Source: JAFASC01 sp034669525 (GTDB taxonomy: Bacteria; Pseudomonadota; Alphaproteobacteria; Rhizobiales; Beijerinckiaceae). Taken from it: a DNA stretch of 15,507 nt. The DNA is taken from the NCBI GenBank assembly GCA_034669525.1, contig JAXDNH010000144.1:1-15507 (forward strand). Direction: 5' to 3'. Shown one piece after another: positions 5,772 through 12,510 of the stretch (position 1 is the first letter of the stretch; each line of letters opens with the position of its first letter). The translations under genes and the position numbers were made by a program. The notes below the pieces were generated by a model. That model saw only the letters and a program-made list of their open reading frames with translations, ran no database searches and was not told where the DNA came from.

Positions 5772-6509
5772 TCAATAGTCCACGCGCATCAAAAACAATC
5801 CGCGCGCCGGTGCGACCATCCCGCAGCGCGCCCGGTCGCACGCGTCCAGCGCCGCGTCGAGGTCGGTAGCGTCCCATTTGCCCGAGCCCACATGTTCGAG
5901 CGAGCCGACCATCGAGCGCACCTGGTGTTGTAGGAAGGAGCGTGCCGATGCATGGACTTCGACAAGATCGTCAATGCGGATCACGTTGAGTCTGTCGAGT
6001 GTGCGCACGGGACTATTCGCCTGACATTCCGCCGCGCGGAAGGTCGAGAAATCGTGGCGGCCGACAAGACCTTGCGCCGCTGCGTGCATTGCGGATGCAT
6101 CAAGCCGGCGCGCAACATGCCAGACCTGATCGCGCTCGAGCGACGGCGGCGCGCGCCGGTTGAGAATGCGGTAAACGTAATGGCGCGCGCTCGCCGAAAA
6201 GCGCGCGTCGAAATCGGGGGGCACTTTTTCTGCGGAAATGATCGCGATCGGTGCCGGTTTCAGATGTGCGTTCAATGCATCGCGCAAGCGATCACCGCGC
6301 CATTCGCGCGTCAAGTCGAAATGCCCGACCTGACCCCGCGCATGCACGCCGGCGTCGGTACGTCCGGCGGCATGCACGACGCGCTGTTCCCCGGAAATGC
6401 GCTCGATTGCGGTTTCGACTGCCTCCTGCACCGACAAACCATTTGCCTGGCGCTGCCAGCCGACAAACGGCGTACCCTCATATTCGATAATTAGCTTGTA
6501 GCGCTGCAT
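5772..6509 (-). CDS. truA: tRNA pseudouridine(38-40) synthase
   Basis: The 245-residue product is TruA, which converts uridines 38-40 of the tRNA anticodon arm to pseudouridine in the cytoplasm. It shows the N-terminal 'YEGTPFVGWQRQ' strand, the catalytic motif 'GRTDAGVHA' with nucleophile D52, 'FDARFSASARHYVYRI', 'GRHDFSTFRA' and the C-terminal 'FLQHQVRSMVGSL'. I start at the ATG at 6509 (MQRYKLIIEY), matching the usual start of the family, although the frame is open to 6623. The start overlaps the fmt stop by one base (TGATG) and has no clear ribosome site of its own, so it is probably translated by coupling. It is last in the def-fmt-truA run. Confidence 0.96.
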   Translation of the reverse strand: MQRYKLIIEYEGTPFVGWQRQANGLSVQEAVETAIERISGEQRVVHAAGRTDAGVHARGQVGHFDLTREWRGDRLRDALNAHLKPAPIAIISAEKVPPDFDARFSASARHYVYRILNRRAPPSLERDQVWHVARRLDASAMHAAAQGLVGRHDFSTFRAAECQANSPVRTLDRLNVIRIDDLVEVHASARSFLQHQVRSMVGSLEHVGSGKWDATDLDAALDACDRARCGMVAPARGLFLMRVDY

Positions 6510-7438
6510 CAGTTGCGAGGCGCGCCGGTCTGAACGCGCGCGCCACGCAGAAAACTCGCGGCGTCCATCGGCGCCTTGCCGGCGCGCTGCACATTGAGAA
6601 GCCGCACGGCGCCGCGCCCACACGCCATCGTGAGCTGATCGTCGATAATCGTGCCGGGCGGCCCGCTGCCCTCGGCAAGCGACGAACGCAGTACCCTTAT
6701 CCGCTCAGTTCCGCGTCCGAAATCCGCATCGAAGAACGCGGCGGGAGAAGGAGAGAGACCACGGATGTGATTGTGCACCGCCTGCGCCGGTTGCGACCAG
6801 TCGATGCGGCATTCGTCCTTGGAGATCTTGTGCGCGTATGTGACGCCCTCCTCGCACTGCGGTTGAAAGCCGAGAGCGTTGCGCCCGAGTGCCGCGAGCG
6901 CGCGCGTGATAAGATCGGCGCCGAGTTGCGACAGCTGGTCGTGGATCTCGCCTGCCGTTGCATCGGGCCCGATCGCCACGTGCTCGGCGAGTGCTACCGG
7001 GCCGGTGTCGAGTCCTTCATCCATGCGCATCACCATGATTCCGGTTTCCGCATCTCCGGCCATGATCGCGCGCTGGATCGGCGCCGCGCCGCGCCAGCGC
7101 GGCAGGAGCGAGGCGTGCAGATTTACGCAGCCATGGATCGGCGCCGCAAGGATCGGCTTCGGAAGAATGAGCCCGTAGGCGACGACGACGGCAACATCTG
7201 CTTCATGCGAGCGGAAAATCTCCACTTCCCTCTTATCGCGCAAAGTCTTTGGCGTGAAAATCGGAATTCCGAACTGCTCCGCAATCATTTGCACGGGCGA
7301 GGGTGTGAGTGCGAGACCGCGCCGGCCCGCCGGCTGCGGAGCGCGCGTGTAAACCGCAAGGGCGTCGTGGTCCTGGCCAACGATTGCGCTCAATGCGGGA
7401 ACCGCAAAATGCGGTGTCCCCATGAAGATGACGCGCAT
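6509..7438 (-). CDS. fmt: Methionyl-tRNA formyltransferase
   Basis: The 309-residue product adds a formyl group from 10-formyltetrahydrofolate to Met-tRNA(fMet). The start is 'MRVIFMGTPHFAVPAL'. The catalytic set is intact: N106 and H108 in 'VNLHASLLPRWRGAAPIQ', and D144 in 'MDEGLDTGPV'. The tRNA-binding C-terminal domain follows from about residue 205 ('GVTYAHKISKDECRIDW'). Length is normal for the family. The ATG at 7438 shares its A with the stop of def (TGATG), with GGAAG just upstream inside def. fmt and def act on opposite sides of the same formyl-methionine cycle, and this gene pair is widely conserved. Confidence 0.97.
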   Translation of the reverse strand: MRVIFMGTPHFAVPALSAIVGQDHDALAVYTRAPQPAGRRGLALTPSPVQMIAEQFGIPIFTPKTLRDKREVEIFRSHEADVAVVVAYGLILPKPILAAPIHGCVNLHASLLPRWRGAAPIQRAIMAGDAETGIMVMRMDEGLDTGPVALAEHVAIGPDATAGEIHDQLSQLGADLITRALAALGRNALGFQPQCEEGVTYAHKISKDECRIDWSQPAQAVHNHIRGLSPSPAAFFDADFGRGTERIRVLRSSLAEGSGPPGTIIDDQLTMACGRGAVRLLNVQRAGKAPMDAASFLRGARVQTGAPRN

Positions 7439-7998
7439 CAGCTTCCGGTTTGACGCGGGCGCGTCTCGCGCTCGTCGCCATCGCGTTTCGCCTGCTTGGT
7501 GAATTTTTTGATGATCCGCTCGCGCTTCAGCCGTGACAGATAATCGATGAACAGCACGCCGTTTAAATGATCGATTTCGTGCTGGAGCACGGTTGCAAGG
7601 AGACCGTCGGCCTCGATCTCCTGGCTCTCGCCATTGCGGTCGAGAAAGCGCGCGCGGACCCGCTCCGGCCGCTCGACGTCATCCATGAAATCGGGGATCG
7701 ACAGGCAGCCTTCCTGATAGACCCGCTTCTCCTCGGATGACCAGACGATTTCCGGGTTCGCCAAGAACAGCGGCCGCTTCTCCTCGCCGTCTCTTGCCGT
7801 ATCTATTACGACGACGCGCTTCGGCACGCCGACCTGGATCGCCGCCAGGCCCACACCGGGTGCGTCGTACATCGTCTCCAGCATGTCCTCCATGAGCCGC
7901 CGCACGTCATCATCAACGCGCGCGACCGGCTCGGATTTTTGCCGAAGGCGCGGGTCGGGAAGATTGATGATCGGGCGAATAGTCGGGCGAATAGTCAT
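7438..7998 (-). CDS. def: Peptide deformylase
   Basis: The 186-residue product removes the formyl group from nascent proteins. All three family motifs are present: 'GVGLAAIQVG' (48-57), 'EGCLSIP' with metal ligand C98, and 'QHEIDHLNG' with ligands H140 and H144 and catalytic E141. I start at the ATG at 7998 (MTIRPTIRPI) rather than at 8022, because a candidate promoter -10 box lies at 8023-8028, which would place the transcript start below 8022. The N-terminus holds a perfect 12-base tandem repeat giving TIRP-TIRP; the family normally begins with one such unit before 'IINLPDPRLR'. The C-terminal ~20 residues are a charged tail. It overlaps fmt by one base. Confidence 0.96.
   Translation of the reverse strand: MTIRPTIRPIINLPDPRLRQKSEPVARVDDDVRRLMEDMLETMYDAPGVGLAAIQVGVPKRVVVIDTARDGEEKRPLFLANPEIVWSSEEKRVYQEGCLSIPDFMDDVERPERVRARFLDRNGESQEIEADGLLATVLQHEIDHLNGVLFIDYLSRLKRERIIKKFTKQAKRDGDERETRPRQTGS
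7971..7994. repeat. 12-base perfect tandem duplication inside def
   Basis: The unit TCGGGCGAATAG occurs twice back to back on the plus strand. In def (minus strand) this encodes Thr-Ile-Arg-Pro twice, right after the start Met, so the duplication keeps the frame and simply lengthens the N-terminus by four residues. Confidence 0.9.
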
Positions 7999-8022
7999 GG
8001 CTGCTCTGGCGGAAACCGCCAT

Positions 8023-8051
8023 GAGATAAGCATCGGACGCGAAAGGGTCAA
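8023..8051 (-). promoter_or_regulatory. Candidate sigma-70-type promoter for def-fmt-truA
   Basis: On the minus strand TTGACC (8051-8046) is separated by 17 bases from TATCTC (8028-8023). The -35 box matches consensus at 5 of 6 positions, the -10 at 3 of 6. Transcription would begin near 8016, giving a short leader to the ATG at 7998 and excluding the in-frame ATG at 8022. Confidence 0.4.
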
Positions 8052-8130
8052 TTTCGCCCGCCGTGCCAAAATTGTTGACCTCCGTGGGGACCAGCTAGCA
8101 TCCGCGTCAACGAAATTCGAGAGGATCTCC

Positions 8131-8274
8131 ATGCGCCGCATCACCGGGCTGGCGACGCTCGCCGCTTCGTTTGCTCTGAGCTGGTTGGTGGCGGCAGCGG
8201 ATGCGGGAAAGCGCGCGCAAAAGTTCCTGTTCCGTCGAGATATGGTACTGAGAAAGCGGACGCAGACCCAGTAA
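8131..8274 (+). CDS. Small putative exported peptide (47 aa)
   Basis: An ATG at 8131 with GAGAGG about 6 bases upstream opens a 47-residue frame. It begins like a classical signal peptide: MRR, a hydrophobic stretch 'ITGLATLAASFALSWLVAAA', then 'ADA' and 'GKRAQ', so cleavage after Ala25 would be expected. The remaining ~22 residues are basic (K/R-rich: KRAQKFLFRRDMVLRKRTQTQ region) and end at TAA 8272-8274, directly abutting the stop of the convergent creatininase-family gene. The frame extends upstream to 7939 but over def antisense, so I use the internal ATG. No family was recognised. It could be a real small periplasmic or membrane-active peptide, or the leftover of a longer gene. Confidence 0.45.
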   Translation: MRRITGLATLAASFALSWLVAAADAGKRAQKFLFRRDMVLRKRTQTQ

Positions 8275-9078
8275 TCACCCCGGCCCATCATCGAGCCGGG
8301 CAAGGTCGAACGCCTCGACATCCTGCAGAAGCTCGATGAAGGCGGTTGCGCCATAATCGGCGGCGGCTTCGCCCTTCTCCGCCGTGGCGGCGGCGGCATT
8401 GCCCGCCGCGCCTGATGAGGAAAGGTCCTGCGCCATCCAGCCGAACCCGGCGGGGCGGGCGGTCCGCAGCCAGGCGAAATCGCGCTCGAAGTCGAGGCTT
8501 GCCGGCTGAAAGTTGCCCGCTTCGTCGACCCGCACGAGATCGGGCCGGAAGGCGAGCATCAGCGACGTCTCGATTTCTCCGGCATGAATGCCGTGGGCAA
8601 GTTCTTGGCCCGAGAACAGCCCATCGGGATAGCCGAAGCGCGACCACGACGCCGTGACCGCAAGCATGTTCAGCCGCACGCGCAGATCGAGGGCGAGGCG
8701 CTCGATGAGTGCCGAATTGCCACCATGCGAATTGAGGAGCACGAGCTTGCGGCAGCCGGTGCGCGCGATGCCATCGCCGAGCGCAGCCCACGCACCGAGC
8801 GCAGCTTGGTCGGTGAGCGACAGCGTGCCGGCAAACGCGGAATGCTCTTGCGATGTCCCGATCGCCTGCACCGGTAGAAAAAGCACGGGCAGGTCGGCCG
8901 GCAGCCGCTGCAGCACCCGGGCAAGGTAGCCTTCCATGATGATCGTGTCGGTGCCGAGTGGCAGATGCGGACCGTGCTGCTCGATGGCAGCGAAGGGCAG
9001 CACGGCGATGACGCGCGCCATGTCGGTGGCACGGATGTCTGTGCTCGTCACCTCGCTCCAGTGGCGGCTTCTCAGCAT
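8275..9078 (-). CDS. Creatininase-family amidohydrolase
   Basis: The 267-residue product belongs to the creatininase family (Pfam Creatininase), metal-dependent amidohydrolases that include creatinine amidohydrolase and the mycofactocin peptidase MftE. Conserved elements: 'LPFAAIEQHGPHLPLGTD' with likely ligands E33, H35 and D44, 'IGTSQEHSAFAGTLSL' (73-88), 'NSHGGN' with H118, 'HAGEIETS' with E168, and the C-terminal 'ATAEKGE'. Length is normal. The ATG at 9078 (MLRSRHWSEV) fits the family start. It is transcribed alone on this strand and diverges from the EamA transporter. No mycofactocin, creatine or riboflavin-related gene is nearby, so the true substrate cannot be told; creatinine is only one possibility. 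Confidence 0.9.
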   Translation of the reverse strand: MLRSRHWSEVTSTDIRATDMARVIAVLPFAAIEQHGPHLPLGTDTIIMEGYLARVLQRLPADLPVLFLPVQAIGTSQEHSAFAGTLSLTDQAALGAWAALGDGIARTGCRKLVLLNSHGGNSALIERLALDLRVRLNMLAVTASWSRFGYPDGLFSGQELAHGIHAGEIETSLMLAFRPDLVRVDEAGNFQPASLDFERDFAWLRTARPAGFGWMAQDLSSSGAAGNAAAATAEKGEAAADYGATAFIELLQDVEAFDLARLDDGPG

Positions 9079-9176
9079 CGGCGAAGCCTAGGCGGGGCTG
9101 CCCATACCGGCAAGGGCTGGCCGCTTGTGTTGACGGATGCCGCGCCGCGCTTGCCCGCATTCACGCCTTGCACTGC

Positions 9177-9196
9177 GGCACTGGCATGATAGTGCC
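9177..9196. promoter_or_regulatory. Dyad in the divergent creatininase/EamA gap
   Basis: GGCACT (9177-9182) and AGTGCC (9191-9196) form a perfect 6-base inverted repeat around GGCATGAT, in the 132-base gap between two divergent genes. The position suits an operator; the size is not beyond chance. Confidence 0.2.
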
Positions 9197-9210
9197 CGTG
9201 CGCCGCAAAT

Positions 9211-10194
9211 GTGAGCGCAATGCCAAGAGCAAACATGCAGCGCACTGAAGAGGCGCGCGGGGGCGGCACGCCCAAAGTCGAACTGGTCGCATCAATGGAT
9301 GCGACCAGCGCGGAAGAATTGCGCGCGCGTTCGGTGGCCATTGGGCTGATGTTTGCCGCGCTCTTCTGCTTCGCCTGTCTCGATACGAGCGGCAAATGGA
9401 TGAGCCGCCACATATCGATCTGGGAAGTGGTGTGGGCGCGCTATATGGGTGCGACCTTTTTCGTCTTGATGTTCATCAATCCGCTGACGACGCCGCGCAT
9501 GCTGTCGACGTCGCGGCCCGGCCTGCAGCTCATCCGCGCGCTGCTCCTGTTCGGCGCGACCGTACTCAATTTCTTTGCCTTGCGCTGGCTGCAGCTTGCG
9601 CAGACAGTTTCGATCGCGTTCGCCGGACCGTTGCTGATCGCGCTGTTTGCCGGGCCGATTCTCGGCGAATGGGTCGGGCCGCGGCGGCTTGCGGCGATCG
9701 TGGTCGGCTTCATCGGCGTGATTGTCGTCACGCGGCCGAGTCTCTCCGGCATTCATCCCGCGATGCTCCTGAGCTTCGGTTGCGTGGTTTGCAACTGCTT
9801 CTACAGCATCCTGACGCGCGTTCTCGCAGCGACGGATTCCTCGCGTACGACGACGTTCTTCTCGGCGATATCAGGTGCGATCATTCTGACGCCGGCGTTG
9901 CCGTTCTTTTGGGTAACCCCGCAGGATTGGCGGGTCTGGCTGCTGCTCGTGCTGATCGGCGGTTTCGGCGGACTCGGTCACTGGTTCCTGATCCTCGCGC
10001 ATGGTCGCGCGCCAGCGGCGCTGCTCGCCCCGTTTGCTTACACGCAGATCGTCTGGATGATTATCTTTGGCTACCTGGTGTTCGGCGATTTGCCGGACGT
10101 GTGGACGCTTACCGGCGCCGGCATCGTCATCGCATCCGGCCTGTATCTTTTGTACCGCTCGCGCGTGGTGAAGCGCGCGAAAGCGATGGCTTAG
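9211..10194 (+). CDS. EamA/DMT-family membrane transporter
   Basis: The product (up to 327 residues) is a drug/metabolite-superfamily transporter with two EamA halves and about ten membrane segments, roughly at 43-62, 72-92, 105-125, 130-150, 158-176, 183-205, 213-233, 243-263, 270-293 and 298-318. Family marks include 'LNFFALRWLQLAQTVSIAFAGPLL', with its 'AxxVSIAFAGP' helix end, and 'GEWVGPRRLAAIVVGFIGVIVV' in the first half, matched by 'GLGHWFLILAHGRAPAALLAPFAYTQIVW' in the second. The start is uncertain: GTG 9211, ATG 9220, ATG 9235 and ATG 9295 are all in frame and all precede the first membrane segment. A perfect 11-base inverted repeat surrounds the 9295 ATG. The stop overlaps that of the convergent SDR by 4 bases. 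Substrate unknown. Confidence 0.92.
   Translation: MSAMPRANMQRTEEARGGGTPKVELVASMDATSAEELRARSVAIGLMFAALFCFACLDTSGKWMSRHISIWEVVWARYMGATFFVLMFINPLTTPRMLSTSRPGLQLIRALLLFGATVLNFFALRWLQLAQTVSIAFAGPLLIALFAGPILGEWVGPRRLAAIVVGFIGVIVVTRPSLSGIHPAMLLSFGCVVCNCFYSILTRVLAATDSSRTTTFFSAISGAIILTPALPFFWVTPQDWRVWLLLVLIGGFGGLGHWFLILAHGRAPAALLAPFAYTQIVWMIIFGYLVFGDLPDVWTLTGAGIVIASGLYLLYRSRVVKRAKAMA
9283..9308. repeat. Perfect 11-base inverted repeat with a 4-base AATG loop
   Basis: CTGGTCGCATC (9283-9293), AATG (9294-9297), GATGCGACCAG (9298-9308) is a perfect hairpin. The loop contains an in-frame ATG (9295-9297) of the EamA gene. It may be an operator or an mRNA hairpin near the 5' end, or lie inside the coding sequence if an upstream start is used. 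Confidence 0.7.
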
Positions 10195-10949
10195 AGCTTC
10201 ACGCCCTCCGCATATGACCTGTTCCAGGTCGGGCTGATCAAAATCTCGTTCAGGCACACATGCGCCGGCATGCGCGCGACGAACAAAATCGTCTCGCCGA
10301 GATCGTCAGCCTGCAGCATTCGCGCTTTGTCCGCGTCAGACACCGGAACCGGCCGCTTTTCGAGAATGGGCGTAGCCACCTCGCCGGGGCAGATGCAGCA
10401 GGAGCGGATGCCGTTTACGCATTCCTCCTGATTTAGGCTTTCACTCAGCGCCACAAGCCCGTGCTTCGATGCGGAATAAGCCGGCCCGGTCAGCGGCGAA
10501 ACATAGACGCCGGCCCATGACGAAATCTGGATGATGAGGCCATTCTTCTGCTTGCGCATCATCGGCAGCACGGCAGCCGTTGCGTAGAACGGGCCGGACA
10601 GATTGGCATCGATCACGCTGTCGAAACCGGGCGCATCGACATCGGCCCATTTGCGATTGCGCACGTTGATGCCGGCGCTGTTCACAAGAATGTCGCAGCG
10701 CCCGCTTTGCTCGGCGATGCGTCGGGCGACCGCCTCAACCTCGTCGCGCTTGCCCATATCCGCCGGTGCGACGATCGCCTCGCCGCCCTTGTCGCGGATC
10801 ATGGCGGCGGTCTCGTCAAGCGGTTCGCGGCGTCTGCCGGTGAGCACGATTTTTGCGCCGGCCGCGGCGAGCCGCACGGCGCCGGCCTGGCCGATGCCCG
10901 TGCCGCCGCCCGTCACCCACGCGACTTCGCCTTTGATGGAACGCTGCAT
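10191..10949 (-). CDS. Short-chain dehydrogenase/reductase (SDR), 252 aa
   Basis: A classical NAD(P)-dependent SDR. The cofactor loop is 'TGGGTGIG' (13-20), the second motif is 'VNSAG' (89-93; the usual NNAG has Ser in place of the second Asn), and the catalytic set is N116, S143/S144, Y158 and K162 in 'YSASK'. 'PGEVATPI' replaces the usual 'PGxxxT'. R39/R40 at the end of the second strand suggest a preference for NADP(H). I start at the ATG at 10949 (MQRSIKGEVA), with a GAGGGGA ribosome site 6-7 bases upstream; the longer open frame runs back over the preceding gene and is not used. It follows the MBL-fold gene by 16 bases, last in a four-gene run. Substrate not predictable. Confidence 0.93.
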   Translation of the reverse strand: MQRSIKGEVAWVTGGGTGIGQAGAVRLAAAGAKIVLTGRRREPLDETAAMIRDKGGEAIVAPADMGKRDEVEAVARRIAEQSGRCDILVNSAGINVRNRKWADVDAPGFDSVIDANLSGPFYATAAVLPMMRKQKNGLIIQISSWAGVYVSPLTGPAYSASKHGLVALSESLNQEECVNGIRSCCICPGEVATPILEKRPVPVSDADKARMLQADDLGETILFVARMPAHVCLNEILISPTWNRSYAEGVKL

Positions 10950-10965
10950 GAAAATTCCCCTCGCC

Positions 10966-11820
10966 CTACGCCGCCGGCTCGAGCCGGAATGTATTGCCGT
11001 CGCGCACGATATAGCCTGCGCCCGGCCCGGTGAAATGGCCGCCGATCGCGAGCGTTTGCGTACCGGCAAGCCGCTCGCACATGATGCGGCGCGTGCCCGT
11101 CGATTGCCGCTGATCCAAATCGATCGGCGTCGCCCAGTCGAGATGCGCGATCTGACAGGGATGATGAAAGACGTCGCCAAGCAGGATCGCCGAACGGCCC
11201 TCCGACTCGATCGCGATGCTCATATGTGCGGGACTATGCCCCGCTGTCGGAATGAAATGGATTTCCGGACTGAAGCGATGATGGCTGTCGACGAAATCGA
11301 CAAGCCTAGCATCGACGATGGGCAGAATCGAATCGGCATAGTGCGGCGCAACGTCAGGGTCGTCCCGCCGCTCGTGCCAGTGTTCATATTCCTTGCGGCT
11401 CCAGAGGTAGCGCGCGTTCGGAAACGTCGGCACCCAGCGCCCCTCGATCAGGCGCGTGTTCCAGCCGACGTGATCGACATGGAGATGCGTTGAGATGACG
11501 GTGTCGATAACCTCCGCCGCGAAACCGCGCGCGGCGATATCCTGAATGAACGGCGTTTGCAGATTATTCCATCGGGGAACGCCGCGGCCCTGCTTGTCGT
11601 TGCCGAGACCTGTATCGATGATGATGCGCCGCGTCGGCGTCTTCACCAGAAACGACTGCACCGCCATTTTGAGCCGGCCTTCGGAATCGGCGAAATGCGG
11701 TTGCAGCCAGCCGATCTTTAGCACCTCTTCGCGGCTCGCTTGCGGCAGAATGAATCTTGTGCCGCCGGCGATCTCGAGTTCGATGACAGGCGTGATTTCG
11801 ATTGCGCCGATCTTCCACAC
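10966..11820 (-). CDS. MBL-fold metallo-hydrolase
   Basis: The 284-residue product is a metallo-beta-lactamase-fold hydrolase of the lactonase-like group. The zinc motif is complete: 'THLHVDH' (H112, H114, D116, H117), H195 in 'TAGHSPAHMS', D216 in 'LLGDVFHH' and H262 in 'IGGHF'. 'IIIDTGLGNDK' precedes it. Members split lactones, thioesters or other esters; AHL lactonases and many uncharacterised paralogues share this layout, so quorum quenching should not be assumed. The start is a GTG at 11820 (MWKIGAIEIT) with GGGAGG 8 bases upstream. No signal peptide. It lies 30 bases after the DNA glycosylase and 16 before the SDR; the MBL-SDR pair may act on successive intermediates of one small molecule, which is inference. 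Confidence 0.92.
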   Translation of the reverse strand: MWKIGAIEITPVIELEIAGGTRFILPQASREEVLKIGWLQPHFADSEGRLKMAVQSFLVKTPTRRIIIDTGLGNDKQGRGVPRWNNLQTPFIQDIAARGFAAEVIDTVISTHLHVDHVGWNTRLIEGRWVPTFPNARYLWSRKEYEHWHERRDDPDVAPHYADSILPIVDARLVDFVDSHHRFSPEIHFIPTAGHSPAHMSIAIESEGRSAILLGDVFHHPCQIAHLDWATPIDLDQRQSTGTRRIMCERLAGTQTLAIGGHFTGPGAGYIVRDGNTFRLEPAA

Positions 11821-11850
11821 GTCGCCCGCCTCCCGACAGCCTGGATCGGC

Positions 11851-12510
11851 TCAATAGCCTGTTTTCGCCGCGCCCGGAATCTTTCGGCTGACGAAAGGTG
11901 AGCCCGCCTCGACGAAACGCCAGGGCAGATCGGCGGCGCGCGTGATCCCGATCCGCAATCCCGTCGTGATTTCCACGGGCGCGGAGCGCGGCTCCAGGGC
12001 AAAGGGCGGTTCGTCGAGCGCGAGCCCGTCATGTGCGCGCGTGATTGCAAGCGCCTGGCAAAGTCGTCCTGGACCGGCGCAGAGCAGGCGCAGCTCGTCG
12101 AGCGCGCGGCGCTCGCGCATCACATCAATGCCACGTGTCGGCTCCAGAGCGCGGATCAGAACCGCGCTGCCGCTCTTCCTGCCGCAGACAAAATTGAGGC
12201 ACCAGTGAATGCCGTAGGAGCGATAGACATATGCCCGCCCCGCAGGGCCGAACATGGAAGCGCTACGCTCGGTGCGCCCACCGAAACTATGCGAGGCGGG
12301 CTCGGTAGGATCATAGGCTTCAGTCTCGACGATACGTCCGCCAATCCCATCAACAAACAAACCGACGCCGATGAGATCGCGCGCAACATCGAGCGCGCTT
12401 CGCCGGAAGAAATCAGGACTTAGTCCGGCTCCCGAACGCTTCCGGCGCTCAGCGATTGGCGGTGACAGTATGTGCGAGGTGACGGGGCCGGCGCGGCGGC
12501 AGCGGAACAT
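11851..12510 (-). CDS. DNA-3-methyladenine glycosylase (AAG/MPG family)
   Basis: The product removes alkylated purines such as 3-methyladenine from DNA to start base excision repair. Family marks are clear: 'GRIVETEAYDP' with the catalytic Glu (second E) and the intercalation-associated Tyr, 'ASHSFGGRTERSASMFGPAGRAYVYRSYG' in the family order, 'HWCLNFV' with the conserved Asn, and 'CAGPGRLCQAL', matching the GPGKL motif. The start is uncertain. The frame opens at 12561; in-frame ATGs lie at 12561, 12546 and 12510, and none is found between the upstream stop (12449) and the conserved 'DFFRRSALDVARDLIG'. Thus any ATG start overlaps the transglycosylase gene by at least 60 bases; a CTG near 12471 is another option. 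No clear ribosome site supports either. Confidence 0.88.
   Translation of the reverse strand: MFRCRRAGPVTSHILSPPIAERRKRSGAGLSPDFFRRSALDVARDLIGVGLFVDGIGGRIVETEAYDPTEPASHSFGGRTERSASMFGPAGRAYVYRSYGIHWCLNFVCGRKSGSAVLIRALEPTRGIDVMRERRALDELRLLCAGPGRLCQALAITRAHDGLALDEPPFALEPRSAPVEITTGLRIGITRAADLPWRFVEAGSPFVSRKIPGAAKTGY

Noticed and set aside
6767..7453. Long plus-strand frame opposite fmt (228 residues)
   Set aside because: Composition is Arg/Cys/His-rich with no motif, and the minus strand encodes a complete, fully conserved fmt.
8075..8101. Promoter TTGACC-TAGCAT ahead of the small exported peptide
   Set aside because: The spacer is only 15 bases and the -10 is poor, so it was not listed as a feature.
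9183..9196. Possible sigma-54 promoter (TGGCA...TGC) in the creatininase/EamA gap
   Set aside because: The GG and GC doublets are 9 bases apart instead of the required 10, and the -12 element lacks the TT before GC.
10966..11820. Calling the MBL-fold gene an AHL lactonase (quorum quenching)
   Set aside because: The zinc motif is shared by many hydrolases, and no quorum-sensing gene is nearby, so only the fold is supported.
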